64,000 nucleotides of DNA, taken from Paenibacillus zeisoli (lineage in GTDB: Bacteria; Bacillota; Bacilli; Paenibacillales; Paenibacillaceae). Position numbers and translations under genes: made by a program. Of this stretch, positions 33,318 to 41,771 are shown in pieces. Location: contig NZ_RZNX01000003.1 in NCBI RefSeq assembly GCF_003994465.1, forward strand, positions 62,234-126,233, read 5' to 3'. The notes under the pieces are model-generated. The model searched no databases and was not told the origin of the DNA. It saw nothing but the letters and a program-made list of their open reading frames with translations. Positions within the stretch are counted from its first letter, which is position 1. Each line of letters opens with the position of its first letter.

Positions 33318-33385
33318 GCCCTCCTCCTGACCTGGTCTTGACAAGCTCTTTCCGAACTAAAAATGCTAGCTTCAAAATATGACAT
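33314..33385 (-). CDS. Candidate 23-residue peptide coupled to the next frame
   Basis: MSYFEASIFSSERACQDQVRRRA then TGA overlapping the next ATG by four bases. GGGAGG lies about 11 bases before its ATG. It starts 40 bp beyond the terminator of the map gene, so it would need a promoter of its own, or read-through. Low confidence. Confidence 0.25.
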   Translation of the reverse strand: MSYFEASIFSSERACQDQVRRRA

Positions 33386-33424
33386 TTTTCTTAACTTTCC
33401 TCCCATTTGCACAAAAATGAAAGA

Positions 33425-33451
33425 TAAAAAAAGAGAGTCGCCTCTCTTTTT
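33425..33451 (-). terminator. Terminator of the map gene
   Basis: Minus strand AAAGAGAG/CTCTCTTT hairpin with a four-base loop followed by a T-run, immediately after the stop codon of the methionine aminopeptidase gene. Confidence 0.8.
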
Positions 33452-33452
33452 C

Positions 33453-34202
33453 TCATTCAGTCAGTATATAAGGCCCCTCTTCCAGAATCGCCACCGTATG
33501 CTCGAATTGGGCACCCAGTGAACCATCCGCCGTCCGTATGGTCCAGCCATCATCTTCCCAGAATACGGCGCCGGTCTCGCCTATGGTGACTACAGGCTCA
33601 ACCGTAATCACCATACCGGGCCTTAGCAGGGTGCCCGTACGCGGACTGCCGATATTGGGCACGTCCGGCGGCTCGTGAAGCTTCCTTCCAATTCCGTGGC
33701 CGACCAGCGGAGTGACAATACCGAGCCCGGCATTCTCAACTACTTGCTGCACCGCATAACCAATATCTCCCGTTCTTCGGCCGGGTACAGCCTCATGGAT
33801 CCCGGCATACAGCGCTGCATGCGCCTTGTCCAGCAAATACTGCCCGGCAGGACTGGCCTCCCCGATTGCATAGGACCAGCCTGAGTCCGCCAGCCACCCA
33901 TCCTTGTTCACTACGATATCAATCGTAACCAGATCCCCAGCCTCCAGCGGCCGGGAATCCGGGAACCCGTGGCATACCACATCATTAACGGAAGCACACG
34001 TCGCGTACGGGAAGCCGCGGTACCCCTTTTGTTCGGGCGTAGCCTTATGCTTGATCAAAAAGGTCTCCACAAAAGCATCAACTTCAAACGTGGTGATTCC
34101 TGGGGCAAGCAGCTTCCTAATCTCCCGGTGGCACGCGGCGAGAATCCGTCCCGCCTCCCGCATCCGCTTGATTTCTTCCTTTGTTTTGAGGCTTACTTTC
34201 AA
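33453..34202 (-). CDS. map: Methionine aminopeptidase, type I
   Basis: 249 residues removing the initiator Met from new proteins. The five metal ligands of the family are in place: Asp in VTIDIVVNKDGWLADSGW (two Asp), His in GHGIGRKLHEPP, Glu in ITVEPV and Glu in QFEHT; the substrate His is in VCHGFPD. The start is TTG preceded by GGAGGGG. This is a second-type (stand-alone) map outside the ribosomal protein cluster, as in several Bacilli that carry two copies. Confidence 0.9.
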   Translation of the reverse strand: MKVSLKTKEEIKRMREAGRILAACHREIRKLLAPGITTFEVDAFVETFLIKHKATPEQKGYRGFPYATCASVNDVVCHGFPDSRPLEAGDLVTIDIVVNKDGWLADSGWSYAIGEASPAGQYLLDKAHAALYAGIHEAVPGRRTGDIGYAVQQVVENAGLGIVTPLVGHGIGRKLHEPPDVPNIGSPRTGTLLRPGMVITVEPVVTIGETGAVFWEDDGWTIRTADGSLGAQFEHTVAILEEGPYILTE

Positions 34203-34270
34203 AAGCGCGTCCCCTCCCTCCTGCTCTTACTTCACTCCTTACAAAGTGATCTAATATATGTATGCAGGAT

Positions 34271-34302
34271 AAGAAAAAAAACCGCCTGTCCGCAGGCGGT
34301 TT
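34271..34302 (-). terminator. Terminator of the 62-aa gene
   Basis: Minus strand AAACCGCCTG/CAGGCGGTTT hairpin with loop CGGA followed by TTTTTTTTC. Confidence 0.9.
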
Positions 34303-34353
34303 GGGGTATGTCTATATGGTAGTGTTGCGTTAATTCTTCGTTGTTCCAGGTGA

Positions 34354-34542
34354 TCAGGAAACGGAAGAGTCCAATTTGCCCATTTCATGCTCAACCAGAT
34401 GCGTAAGTTCTTCTTCATAGCCACCCATAATACGGTATTTACGGACATATTCCTTGACAAATTTCTTGGGGTCCTTTGGCCTGAAAATCCGTGTCATCTC
34501 CCGCAGACTTTCTTTGACTTCATTATGACCTTTCGTTGCCAT
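34354..34542 (-). CDS. Small hypothetical protein, 62 aa
   Basis: A soluble, charged protein (MATKGHNEVKESLREMTRIFRPKDPKKFVKEYVRKYRIMGGYEEELTHLVEHEMGKLDSSVS) with GGGAGG eight bases before the ATG and its own strong terminator, so it is a real monocistronic gene. Mostly helical. I do not recognise the family. Confidence 0.7.
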   Translation of the reverse strand: MATKGHNEVKESLREMTRIFRPKDPKKFVKEYVRKYRIMGGYEEELTHLVEHEMGKLDSSVS

Positions 34543-34587
34543 AGTAATTCCCTCCCAGAACGCTTGTAGTTAATGCTCCGATTTTGA

Positions 34588-34788
34588 GAAAATGCCGAAA
34601 AAGATCTGCAAGTACTATCGTATGGTGGTTGTATACCGCTATTCGAGCTGGAGTGGAACCAACATGTTCTCACAGCCACCCGGCAAGCTTTCGCGAAAAA
34701 AATAGCCGAGCTAGCAGCGGTCCAGGAACATTACTCTGCCTTCCGGCAGGCATCTGACATGTTAAATACCCTTCTTAAGTCTTACTGA
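34588..34788 (+). other. Open frame without a start codon, possible gene remnant
   Basis: After an in-frame TGA a 66-codon frame runs to a stop and reads like a helical protein in its second half (TATRQAFAKKIAELAAVQEHY, then SAFRQASDMLNTLLKSY). No ATG, GTG or TTG with a ribosome site opens it. It may be the 3' end of a lost gene or chance. The rest of the 34543-35028 gap shows only an AT-rich stretch likely to hold the promoter of the next gene. Confidence 0.25.
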
Positions 34789-35028
34789 AACAAGCCTGGT
34801 AAGTCTCTTGTCACACAGACCGGTCTCTCTAGTATGAATCCGGTTTATGGAACGTCCTCCTATCCTTTTCCATTGTATCATATTCACCAAAGCGATTCAG
34901 CTTTCTTCATTTCGCACATTTTTGATGGGCGATACGGGAAAGAATTTGCATATAGTTTATTTATCGGGCAAGCTAGTGGTTAAAATAAGATTAGTACCCA
35001 AAATTGCGGCAGGAGGATAAAGATATCT

Positions 35029-36048
35029 ATGAACCCGCTCACACCTATACTGGTCTCTTCCACTGCCTCAATCCCATCTTACCCGTCCGCACTGCCAGAC
35101 GAGCTGGGTACTGACCCCGCGCTGCTGGATGCAGCCGATCAAGCAATCCAGCGCAAGTATCCCAGGATGCACAGCTTTCTTATCATCCGAGGCGGCAAGC
35201 TAATTTACGAGAAATATTACAATGGCCATCATATTTCCTCACTTCACGATCTTAGGTCTGCAACAAAAAGCTTTATGTCTATCCTTATCGGTATTGCCAT
35301 GGAGCGGGGCGAGATGCTGGGGCTCGATAGTTCGGTATGGGAGCAAGTCAGTAAATATGCCCCTCCCAGGCCTGACCCGCTATGGAGTACAATAACGCTG
35401 AGACATCTCTTGACTATGACCTCGGGACTCTACTGGGAGACCGGTTCAAAGCTTGGAGAGCGGTTCATCCACCGGTTCCACAAAAGCCGCAGCTTGGCCA
35501 GGTTCATACTACGACTCCCCGTTCAGGAAGAGAGGCTGGGCGTATTTCAGTACAGGAGCACAGATTCTCACATGCTCTCGATTCTTTTGACAGAGATGAC
35601 CGGGTTCAGCGCTTTCAGCTACGCGCAGACCCACCTATTCGGACCGCTCGGCATTCATCACGCTGGATGGTCAGCCAGCGCGGAAGGACATACTATGGGC
35701 CATATCGGACTTTCACTTACCTCTAGAGACATGGGCAAATTCGGTCAGATGTGCCTGAATGGCGGCTTGTGGGAAGGGAATCGGATCGTATCCGAAGAAT
35801 GGTTGAAGCAGTCGTTCACGCCGCAGTCCGATCCGTACTTCGGGTATGGACGCTATGGCTATCAGTGGTGGAGCGGAGCTGAAGATGGAGTCCAATTTAC
35901 ATATGCTCACGGTCATGGGGGCCAACAGATCATTCTGATCCCCTCCCTGGATGCCGTCGTGGTATTTACGGCCGACAGCACGGTGAGCCGCTGGAGAAAC
36001 CCCCGGCAGCTGCTGAAGAATTATATCATTCCCGCAATACGAACATAA
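35029..36048 (+). CDS. Serine hydrolase, beta-lactamase class C family
   Basis: 339 residues, no signal peptide. The catalytic SxxK is S77-A-T-K80 in RSATKSFMSILIG; a Tyr-x-Ser (YRSTDS) stands at the usual YxN position, and HGHGGQQ provides the third motif (HxG in place of KTG). The domain otherwise fits PF00144 esterases/DD-peptidase-like proteins, so esterase or peptidase activity is more likely than antibiotic hydrolysis. AGGAGG lies 13 bases before the ATG. It is followed after 47 bp by the UgtP-like gene. Confidence 0.83.
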   Translation: MNPLTPILVSSTASIPSYPSALPDELGTDPALLDAADQAIQRKYPRMHSFLIIRGGKLIYEKYYNGHHISSLHDLRSATKSFMSILIGIAMERGEMLGLDSSVWEQVSKYAPPRPDPLWSTITLRHLLTMTSGLYWETGSKLGERFIHRFHKSRSLARFILRLPVQEERLGVFQYRSTDSHMLSILLTEMTGFSAFSYAQTHLFGPLGIHHAGWSASAEGHTMGHIGLSLTSRDMGKFGQMCLNGGLWEGNRIVSEEWLKQSFTPQSDPYFGYGRYGYQWWSGAEDGVQFTYAHGHGGQQIILIPSLDAVVVFTADSTVSRWRNPRQLLKNYIIPAIRT

Positions 36049-36095
36049 GAATCGAACATTCAAGCCTTAGATGTCAGGAGGAGGAATTGATCTTT

Positions 36096-37271
36096 ATGAA
36101 CTCTAAATCACCAAAAATTATGGTGCTCTACGCAAGCTACGGGGATGGTCATTACCAGGCATCCAAGGCCATTGAAGCTTCTTTTCATCAAAAGGGTATT
36201 CATCATGTTATTCTTCTCGATCTGATGGCCATGGCACACCCTGTCATTAACGGGCTAACCAAATTCGTATATATGCAAAGCTTTAGGACTCTTCCCGCCG
36301 TCTATGGCTGGGTATATAACATTACCAAGGATATGCAGCCGGACACCCCTTTCTCCAATATCCTGCACTCGTTCGGGATGCGTAAGCTTGCGCAGATGAT
36401 CACCGATCATGAGCCGGATCTAATTATTCATACTTTCCCTCAACTGGTTATGCCCAAGCTGATGAAGAAGACAGGCCTTTCTCTTCCGCTTGTTAATATT
36501 GTGACTGACTTCGACCTGCACGGTCGCTGGATTCACCCCGAGGTGGACCGCTATTATGTGGCTACAGAGGATCTCAGGAACGAAGCCGTCAGCCGCGGAA
36601 TTCCAGAGCACCGTGTTCTCGCCTCCGGGATTCCCATCAAGCCTGACTTTGAACAGACCCATGAGCCGGATCCCCGATTTACAAGCAAGCTGGACTCCAG
36701 GAAGAAGACCGTGCTGCTTATGGCAGGTGCTTACGGTGTAATGCAGGGAATCCGGGATATGATTCAGCCTCTTGTGGATAGTGAGGAGTTCCAAGTTATT
36801 GCGGCTTGTGGCAAAAATACAGAGCTGCAGCGCATCCTCCAGGAACAGTACGGAGATAGACCGAACTTTCAGGTGTTCGGCTTCGTGAACGAGGTTGCCC
36901 GCCTGATGCAGACCTGTGACTGCATCATTACCAAGCCGGGAGGCATCACGCTGTCTGAATCACTGGCCAGCCGCCTGCCGATGTTCCTGTATCGGCCTGT
37001 GCCAGGGCAAGAGCTTAATAATGCCCTGTATCTGGAAAGCAAGGGCATTGCCTCCGTGGCTTACACGCCTTCCGCATTGGTTCACCAGGTAAAGGAGCTG
37101 TTCGCTGCTGAAGATAACTTATTACAAAGACAAGAACGAATTGAGCTGCTGCGGAGGCCCAACTCTGCGGATGTTATTGTGAATGATATTCTGGAACAAT
37201 GGTTCTCCACAGAGGAGACGCCTGTGTCTGTGACAGCTGATGCTGAGCTGGCCCCAATGGGTGCCATCTAA
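36096..37271 (+). CDS. ugtP: Diacylglycerol glucosyltransferase-like (UgtP/MGDG synthase family)
   Basis: 391 residues in a GT-B fold. N-terminal MGDG_synth domain: KIMVLYASYGDGHYQASKAIEASF, PDLIIHTFPQLVMP, VNIVTDFDLHGRWIHPEVDRYYVATE. C-terminal nucleotide-sugar domain: LLMAGAYGVMQGI, VFGFVNEVARLMQTCDCIITKPGGITLSESLA, with the KPGG and E residues that contact UDP-sugar. It should add glucose to diacylglycerol, giving glycolipid anchors and membrane lipids. The ATG at 36096 follows AGGAGGAGG; a TTG nine bases earlier is too close. Symbol by family; the number of sugars added is not predictable. Confidence 0.83.
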   Translation: MNSKSPKIMVLYASYGDGHYQASKAIEASFHQKGIHHVILLDLMAMAHPVINGLTKFVYMQSFRTLPAVYGWVYNITKDMQPDTPFSNILHSFGMRKLAQMITDHEPDLIIHTFPQLVMPKLMKKTGLSLPLVNIVTDFDLHGRWIHPEVDRYYVATEDLRNEAVSRGIPEHRVLASGIPIKPDFEQTHEPDPRFTSKLDSRKKTVLLMAGAYGVMQGIRDMIQPLVDSEEFQVIAACGKNTELQRILQEQYGDRPNFQVFGFVNEVARLMQTCDCIITKPGGITLSESLASRLPMFLYRPVPGQELNNALYLESKGIASVAYTPSALVHQVKELFAAEDNLLQRQERIELLRRPNSADVIVNDILEQWFSTEETPVSVTADAELAPMGAI

Positions 37272-37375
37272 GATAAAGGGAACGGTTCTGCACGGGCAGG
37301 CCAGACATAGAATGTAGAGAGAAGGACAAGTGGCTGACAGCCGCCCTTCATCCTGTATGTGAAGAAGGTGATTCC

Positions 37376-37714
37376 TTGTCGCCCTTTAGATCATCTACGG
37401 GTCTGCCCGAGAACCTGGCCGGCTTTCTCTGTTATCTCGTCCCTTTTGCAGGGGGTGCGATCATGCTTGCCCTGGAAAGACGCAGCCGTTATGTCATGTT
37501 TCATGCTCTTCAATCCCTTATCCTGTTCGGCTTATTGATCGTAGGTCATGTAGTGGCCGGGTTCGTCCCGCTGATCGGCGTACTCGCCGCCATGCTGCTT
37601 CAGCTAACCGGCCTTGTCTTCTGGATCCTGCTCATGCTGGCAGCCCTGCAGGGAAAGTTCTATAAGGTGCCCTATATCGGTCATATTGCTGAGGATCAAA
37701 TGCGGCGGTTATAG
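37376..37714 (+). CDS. DUF4870 membrane protein
   Basis: 112 residues with three membrane helices and the DUF4870 pattern: NLAGFLCYLVPFAGGAIMLALERRSRYVMFHALQSLILFG, then LTGLVFWILLMLAALQGKFYKVPYIGHIAE. Start is TTG, after GAAGGTG. Cotranscription with the ugtP-like gene (104 bp upstream) is likely because only one terminator follows the pair. Function unknown. Confidence 0.83.
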   Translation: MSPFRSSTGLPENLAGFLCYLVPFAGGAIMLALERRSRYVMFHALQSLILFGLLIVGHVVAGFVPLIGVLAAMLLQLTGLVFWILLMLAALQGKFYKVPYIGHIAEDQMRRL

Positions 37715-37717
37715 CAG

Positions 37718-37757
37718 GAGCCGCAGCATCCTCATCCAGGATGCTGCGGCTCTTTGT
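37718..37757 (+). terminator. Terminator after the DUF4870 gene
   Basis: A perfect 15-bp stem (arm GAGCCGCAGCATCCT) with a five-base loop, followed by TTTGTC. Confidence 0.88.
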
Positions 37758-37777
37758 CAATAAAGGTTCAATGAAAG

Positions 37778-37930
37778 CTATTTATTACGCACATCTGTCC
37801 TAACGACACCTACGTCTGAAGCATTAATTGCAATTGGATTGCCTCCTTGCCCTGTAGTAGCGGACGAGGATTGGCGGACACTAACAGCTATTCTCTTGTT
37901 CTTGAAGCCACTTCTTTTCACTCTGGACAA
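37778..37930 (-). CDS. Tiny basic protein, 50 aa, paralog of the next
   Basis: TTG start with GGGGGTG six bases upstream (an in-frame ATG at 37936 overlaps the ribosome site). Product begins SRVKRSGFKNKRIAVSV and ends INASDVGVVRTDVRNK. It aligns with the product of 37964-38125 through SRVK, a basic patch, a Q-S pair and a N-x-x-A-x-N-A-x-x-V segment. No hydrophobic segment. Family not recognised. Confidence 0.5.
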   Translation of the reverse strand: MSRVKRSGFKNKRIAVSVRQSSSATTGQGGNPIAINASDVGVVRTDVRNK

Positions 37931-37963
37931 CGTCATCACCCCCTTTAAGTCGCAGCGACCACG

Positions 37964-38125
37964 TTATCTTCGTTTTGCTTTCTTAAATATCTTCACATTT
38001 ACGGCATTACTCGCGAGCACATTACCGCTTCGTGCCTTGGCATGGGTTGATTGGAATATCTTAATCACAATAAAGTTCTTCTTGCCTACCCGGTATTTAT
38101 ATGTTTTCACCCTGGATCGAACCAT
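37964..38125 (-). CDS. Tiny basic protein, 53 aa, paralog of the previous
   Basis: GAGGTG precedes the ATG at 38125 by seven bases. The product (MVRSRVKTYKYRVGKKNF..., ending NAVNVKIFKKAKRR) is very basic and beta-prone, with a middle QSTHAKARSGNVLASNAVNV. It lies 33 bp upstream of the 50-aa paralog on the same strand, so the two form a bicistronic unit opposite to the ugtP side. Unknown function; small basic paired proteins of this kind are sometimes spore components, but nothing here proves it. Confidence 0.55.
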   Translation of the reverse strand: MVRSRVKTYKYRVGKKNFIVIKIFQSTHAKARSGNVLASNAVNVKIFKKAKRR

Positions 38126-38293
38126 TTCCACTCACCTCGATTCAGTAATAATTCATAAGTATGTCAGAATAGGACTTGTTGTCTTGGCGAATAAACAAGT
38201 CTCAACAAAAAGGCTGGATAAGACGCATTTTAGATGTTTATATTGATGAAAACTGTGATACTACGGGGATGAACTGAGTTCTCGTTTGTATGC

Positions 38294-38335
38294 AACAAAA
38301 AAGCCGCAGATCCCGACTAAAGGATCTTGCGGCTT
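38294..38335 (-). terminator. Terminator of the xpt-pbuX operon
   Basis: Minus strand hairpin AAGCCGCA-GATCC / GGGATC-TGCGGCTT followed by TTTTTTG, 18 bp beyond the pbuX stop. Confidence 0.88.
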
Positions 38336-38353
38336 ATGATTTGAGTAGTAAGC

Positions 38354-39730
38354 TTAGGCAATAGAAGATTCTTGACTTTCAGCGCCCGAAGGTTCGCCGG
38401 GAGATGCTGGGGAGGATGCATTGGAAGCACCGCGCATCCCATTGAATAACAGATTCATAATAATGGCCGTTACACTGCCCGCCACGATGCCGTTATCCAC
38501 GAGAATACGCAGCCAGCTTGGAAGCTGGTCGAACAGGGTTGGCACCGTGGTAACTCCAAGACCCATCCCAACCGAGCAGGCAATAATCAGCAGATTCTCA
38601 TACCGGTTCAGGTTCACCTGGTCTCCGAGCATCCGAATGCCGGAGGAGAGGACCAGGCCGAAGAGGGACACCATCGCTCCGCCAAGCACAGATGTTGGAA
38701 TGATCTGAGTAAGTGCGGCAATCTTCGGTACGAAGCCAATCAGAACAAGCAGGCTGCCGGCTACAACAATGACGTCGCGGGTCTTCACGCGGCTCATTTG
38801 GACAAGGCCGACATTTTGCGAATAGGTGGTGTAAGGGAATGAATTGAAGAGTCCACCCAGCATAATGGCAAGACCTTCAGCCCGGTAGCCCTTGGCGAGG
38901 TCTTTCGAGGTCACTTCTTTGTCAACGATTTTGCCCAGTGCAAGGAATACGCCTGTTGACTCAGCTACGCTGACTATTGCAACCAGAATCATCGTCAGAA
39001 TTGCGGATACATGAAAGGTCGGTACCCCGAAATAGAGCGGCTGAACCGCGTGGAACCAGCTTGCTTTAAGCACAGGAGTGAAATCCACCTTACCGACAAG
39101 AGCCGCGACCACAGTTCCTATGATGAGGCCTAACAGGACGGAGATCGAACGCACAAATCCTTTTGCAAAACGATTGAGCAGAATAACAAGCAGAAGGACA
39201 CCAAAGCCCAGCGCTAAATTCAGCGGACTTCCAAAGTCCGGATTCTTACCCGGATTCCCGCCACCAAGATCACCCAAGGCTGTAGGAATCAGGGTCACCC
39301 CAATAATGGTAACCACCGAACCCGTAACTACCGGTGGGAAGAAGCGGATGAGCTTGCTGAACACTCCCGCGAACAGGAACACGAACAACCCGGAGGCAAG
39401 AATTGCGCCATATATGGCGGATACGCCCATTCCCTTCTCGGTTCCAATCGCAATCATCGGGGAGATCGACTGAAAGGCACATCCAAGCATAACCGGGAGC
39501 CCAATCCCGAAATATTTGTTCCCCCATACCTGAAGCAGAGATGCCACACCGCAGGCAAGCAGATCAATAGCGATTAGGTAGGTCAGCTGCTCTTGGGATA
39601 ATCCTAGAGCACCGCCCACAATTAGGGGTACGATGACCGCACCGGCGTACATAGCCAGCACATGCTGAATACCCAGTGAGAAGGTCTGCATGGGATGTCT
39701 GTTTTTCTGAAAAATCCGTTCTCTTGCCAT
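38354..39730 (-). CDS. pbuX: Xanthine permease, nucleobase:cation symporter-2 family
   Basis: 458 residues with about 14 membrane segments. NCS2 features include GIQHVLAMYAGAVIVPLIVG, the central FNSFPYTTYSQNVGLVQMSRVKTRDVIV motif with the Q-N-x-G core, and FGLVLSSGIRML. It follows xpt by 18 bp under one guanine-class riboswitch, as in B. subtilis xpt-pbuX, which supports xanthine as substrate; the related uracil and urate carriers are less likely in that context. Confidence 0.9.
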   Translation of the reverse strand: MARERIFQKNRHPMQTFSLGIQHVLAMYAGAVIVPLIVGGALGLSQEQLTYLIAIDLLACGVASLLQVWGNKYFGIGLPVMLGCAFQSISPMIAIGTEKGMGVSAIYGAILASGLFVFLFAGVFSKLIRFFPPVVTGSVVTIIGVTLIPTALGDLGGGNPGKNPDFGSPLNLALGFGVLLLVILLNRFAKGFVRSISVLLGLIIGTVVAALVGKVDFTPVLKASWFHAVQPLYFGVPTFHVSAILTMILVAIVSVAESTGVFLALGKIVDKEVTSKDLAKGYRAEGLAIMLGGLFNSFPYTTYSQNVGLVQMSRVKTRDVIVVAGSLLVLIGFVPKIAALTQIIPTSVLGGAMVSLFGLVLSSGIRMLGDQVNLNRYENLLIIACSVGMGLGVTTVPTLFDQLPSWLRILVDNGIVAGSVTAIIMNLLFNGMRGASNASSPASPGEPSGAESQESSIA

Positions 39731-39748
39731 GATGAATAGGCCTCCTAA

Positions 39749-40381
<633 letters not shown>

Positions 40382-40387
40382 TCAATC

Positions 40388-40547
40388 CCAAAAAAGCCCA
40401 CCCTCCAGTATCGGAGAATGGGCTAGAAACGGCGAAACCTATTCACTCTGGCACAGAATGAATAACGATCTGCCTTTCCCGTAGTCCGATCATTTCCGGT
40501 GATCTGGTAGAAACGTGCAGGCCCATTCCTGCACATATACGAGAAGA
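40388..40547 (-). promoter_or_regulatory. Purine (guanine-class) riboswitch with terminator
   Basis: The aptamer lies at about 40476-40547 on the minus strand: P1 formed by CTCGTA/TACGGG ends, conserved GTTTCTACC in the J2/3 region, P2 GTGCAGG/CCTGCAC and P3 GATC..GATC. The specificity base in GACTACG is C, the guanine/hypoxanthine type, not adenine. The expression platform ends in a terminator hairpin (40392-40427, AGCCCA..TGGGCT followed by TTTTTT). Guanine should switch off xpt-pbuX. Confidence 0.9.
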
Positions 40548-40821
40548 TATGAATCATTTCTCTATGAAAAAAAGAAATGAAAATATAAAATTTATGTTTC
40601 ATTCAATGTTAGAAGTATAACTTAAGAAATGCCCAGAAATAAAGAGGAATTTCGTGGACTTTGTGATTTTTTTGCAAATTACGACAATATTCTTCCCTAA
40701 CACATCCTAAAATTTTACTGTAAAAGACACTATTGCCCAAGGAGAACATTCATGTACAATAAACAGCATGGACTTTAAGTTATGGAAAACTTCTGCATTT
40801 GATTGAAGGAGAGAGACGAGA

Positions 40822-41295
40822 ATGGGTTTTATTAAAGAATTCAAAGAATTCGCGGTAAAAGGGAATGTCATCGATCTGGCCGTCGGGGTGATTGTAGGGG
40901 CAGCTTTCGGGAAGATCGTTACTTCCCTGGTCAATGATATCATCATGCCTCCGATCGGCAAGATTCTGGGCAATGTGAACTTCAAGGACCTGTACTATCC
41001 GCTGGATAACGTGGGGTCTCCTTGGCCTTCGCTTGCTGAGGTTACTACCAAAGGCAAGTCCGTCATTGCCTACGGTCAGTTTATCAACACCTTGATTGAT
41101 TTCCTTATCGTATCTTTATGTATCTTCATGTTAGTTAAAGGCATTAACTTCATCCGCCGTGCGGAAGAGAAGAAGCCGGAGCCAGAGAAGACCACCAAGG
41201 AATGCCCTTATTGTATGTCCGACATTCCGGCCAAAGCGACTCGGTGTGCGCACTGTACTTCGGAGCTGGAGGCCAAAGGTACAGAGCTGGCGTAA
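40822..41295 (+). CDS. mscL: Large-conductance mechanosensitive channel with C-terminal zinc ribbon
   Basis: 157 residues. The core is standard: GFIKEFKEFAVKGNVIDLAVGVIVGAAFGKIVTSLVNDIIMPPIG (TM1, pore) and a second helix FINTLIDFLIVSLCIFMLVKGIN. After the usual cytoplasmic helix, a tail of 35 residues adds a Cys4 zinc ribbon (C128, C131, C142, C145 in ECPYCMSD..ATRCAHC) that E. coli MscL lacks. The channel opens on hypo-osmotic shock. GGAGAG precedes the ATG. The upstream 40548-40821 region holds the promoters of both divergent genes and nothing else visible. Confidence 0.92.
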   Translation: MGFIKEFKEFAVKGNVIDLAVGVIVGAAFGKIVTSLVNDIIMPPIGKILGNVNFKDLYYPLDNVGSPWPSLAEVTTKGKSVIAYGQFINTLIDFLIVSLCIFMLVKGINFIRRAEEKKPEPEKTTKECPYCMSDIPAKATRCAHCTSELEAKGTELA

Positions 41296-41311
41296 TCAGG
41301 AACTAACGAAA

Positions 41312-41345
41312 AAGGCCAACCTATCCAGGTTGGCCTTCTCTTTAA
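41312..41345 (+). terminator. Terminator of mscL
   Basis: AAGGCCAACCT/AGGTTGGCCTT 11-bp perfect stem with loop ATCC, then TCTCTTT on the plus strand. Confidence 0.88.
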
Positions 41346-41373
41346 ATATGACAGCAATCCTGTCCTTAAGGTT

Positions 41374-41679
41374 CTAAAGCGGCTTGGATTGCGGAGGCAG
41401 CAGATTAGAGATGACCGACTTTAAATTACGGTCCTCCACGTACGTGTCTTCCCCGGTATCCAGATTACGAATACGAATCTCCTTATAATCTGCGTTCGCA
41501 TTCAGCGGAGTAAATACCAGCTTATCTTTGTCAGAGAGCCTCAGCTCATAACCCATATCCTTGAACATGCCGAGAAAATCAGCCTCCGTGGGCGCTTTAC
41601 CCGCCTCCAGCATAATCAACCCCCGCAGTTCTTTGACTTGGTCCGGATGAACCACATCAAAATGCACGATACACTCCAT
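41374..41679 (-). CDS. Hypothetical protein, 101 aa
   Basis: A soluble mixed alpha/beta protein starting MECIVHFDVVHPDQVKELRGLIMLEAG. AAGGAG lies eight bases before the chosen ATG (41679); a TTG nine bases upstream overlaps the ribosome site. No motif recognised; the last part TGEDTYVEDRNLKSVISNLLPPQSKPL is polar. It converges on mscL. Confidence 0.68.
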   Translation of the reverse strand: MECIVHFDVVHPDQVKELRGLIMLEAGKAPTEADFLGMFKDMGYELRLSDKDKLVFTPLNANADYKEIRIRNLDTGEDTYVEDRNLKSVISNLLPPQSKPL

Positions 41680-41771
41680 CTTCAACACTCCTTGGTCGTT
41701 TCTAGAAGTCTACCCTAATATAGATTAAATTAATGCGATGTGCGTTAGTTCACTGCTAAACTGCCATGAGC

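Noticed and set aside
34700-34788. Spo0E-like end (Q-x-S-D-x-L-x-x-L-L-x-x-Y) in the startless frame
   Set aside because: Spacing between the expected helices is too short and there is no start codon, so the resemblance is probably chance.
37839-38246. 135-codon plus-strand frame
   Set aside because: It is antisense to the two tiny leftward genes, which have better ribosome sites and mutual similarity; it has no ribosome site of its own.
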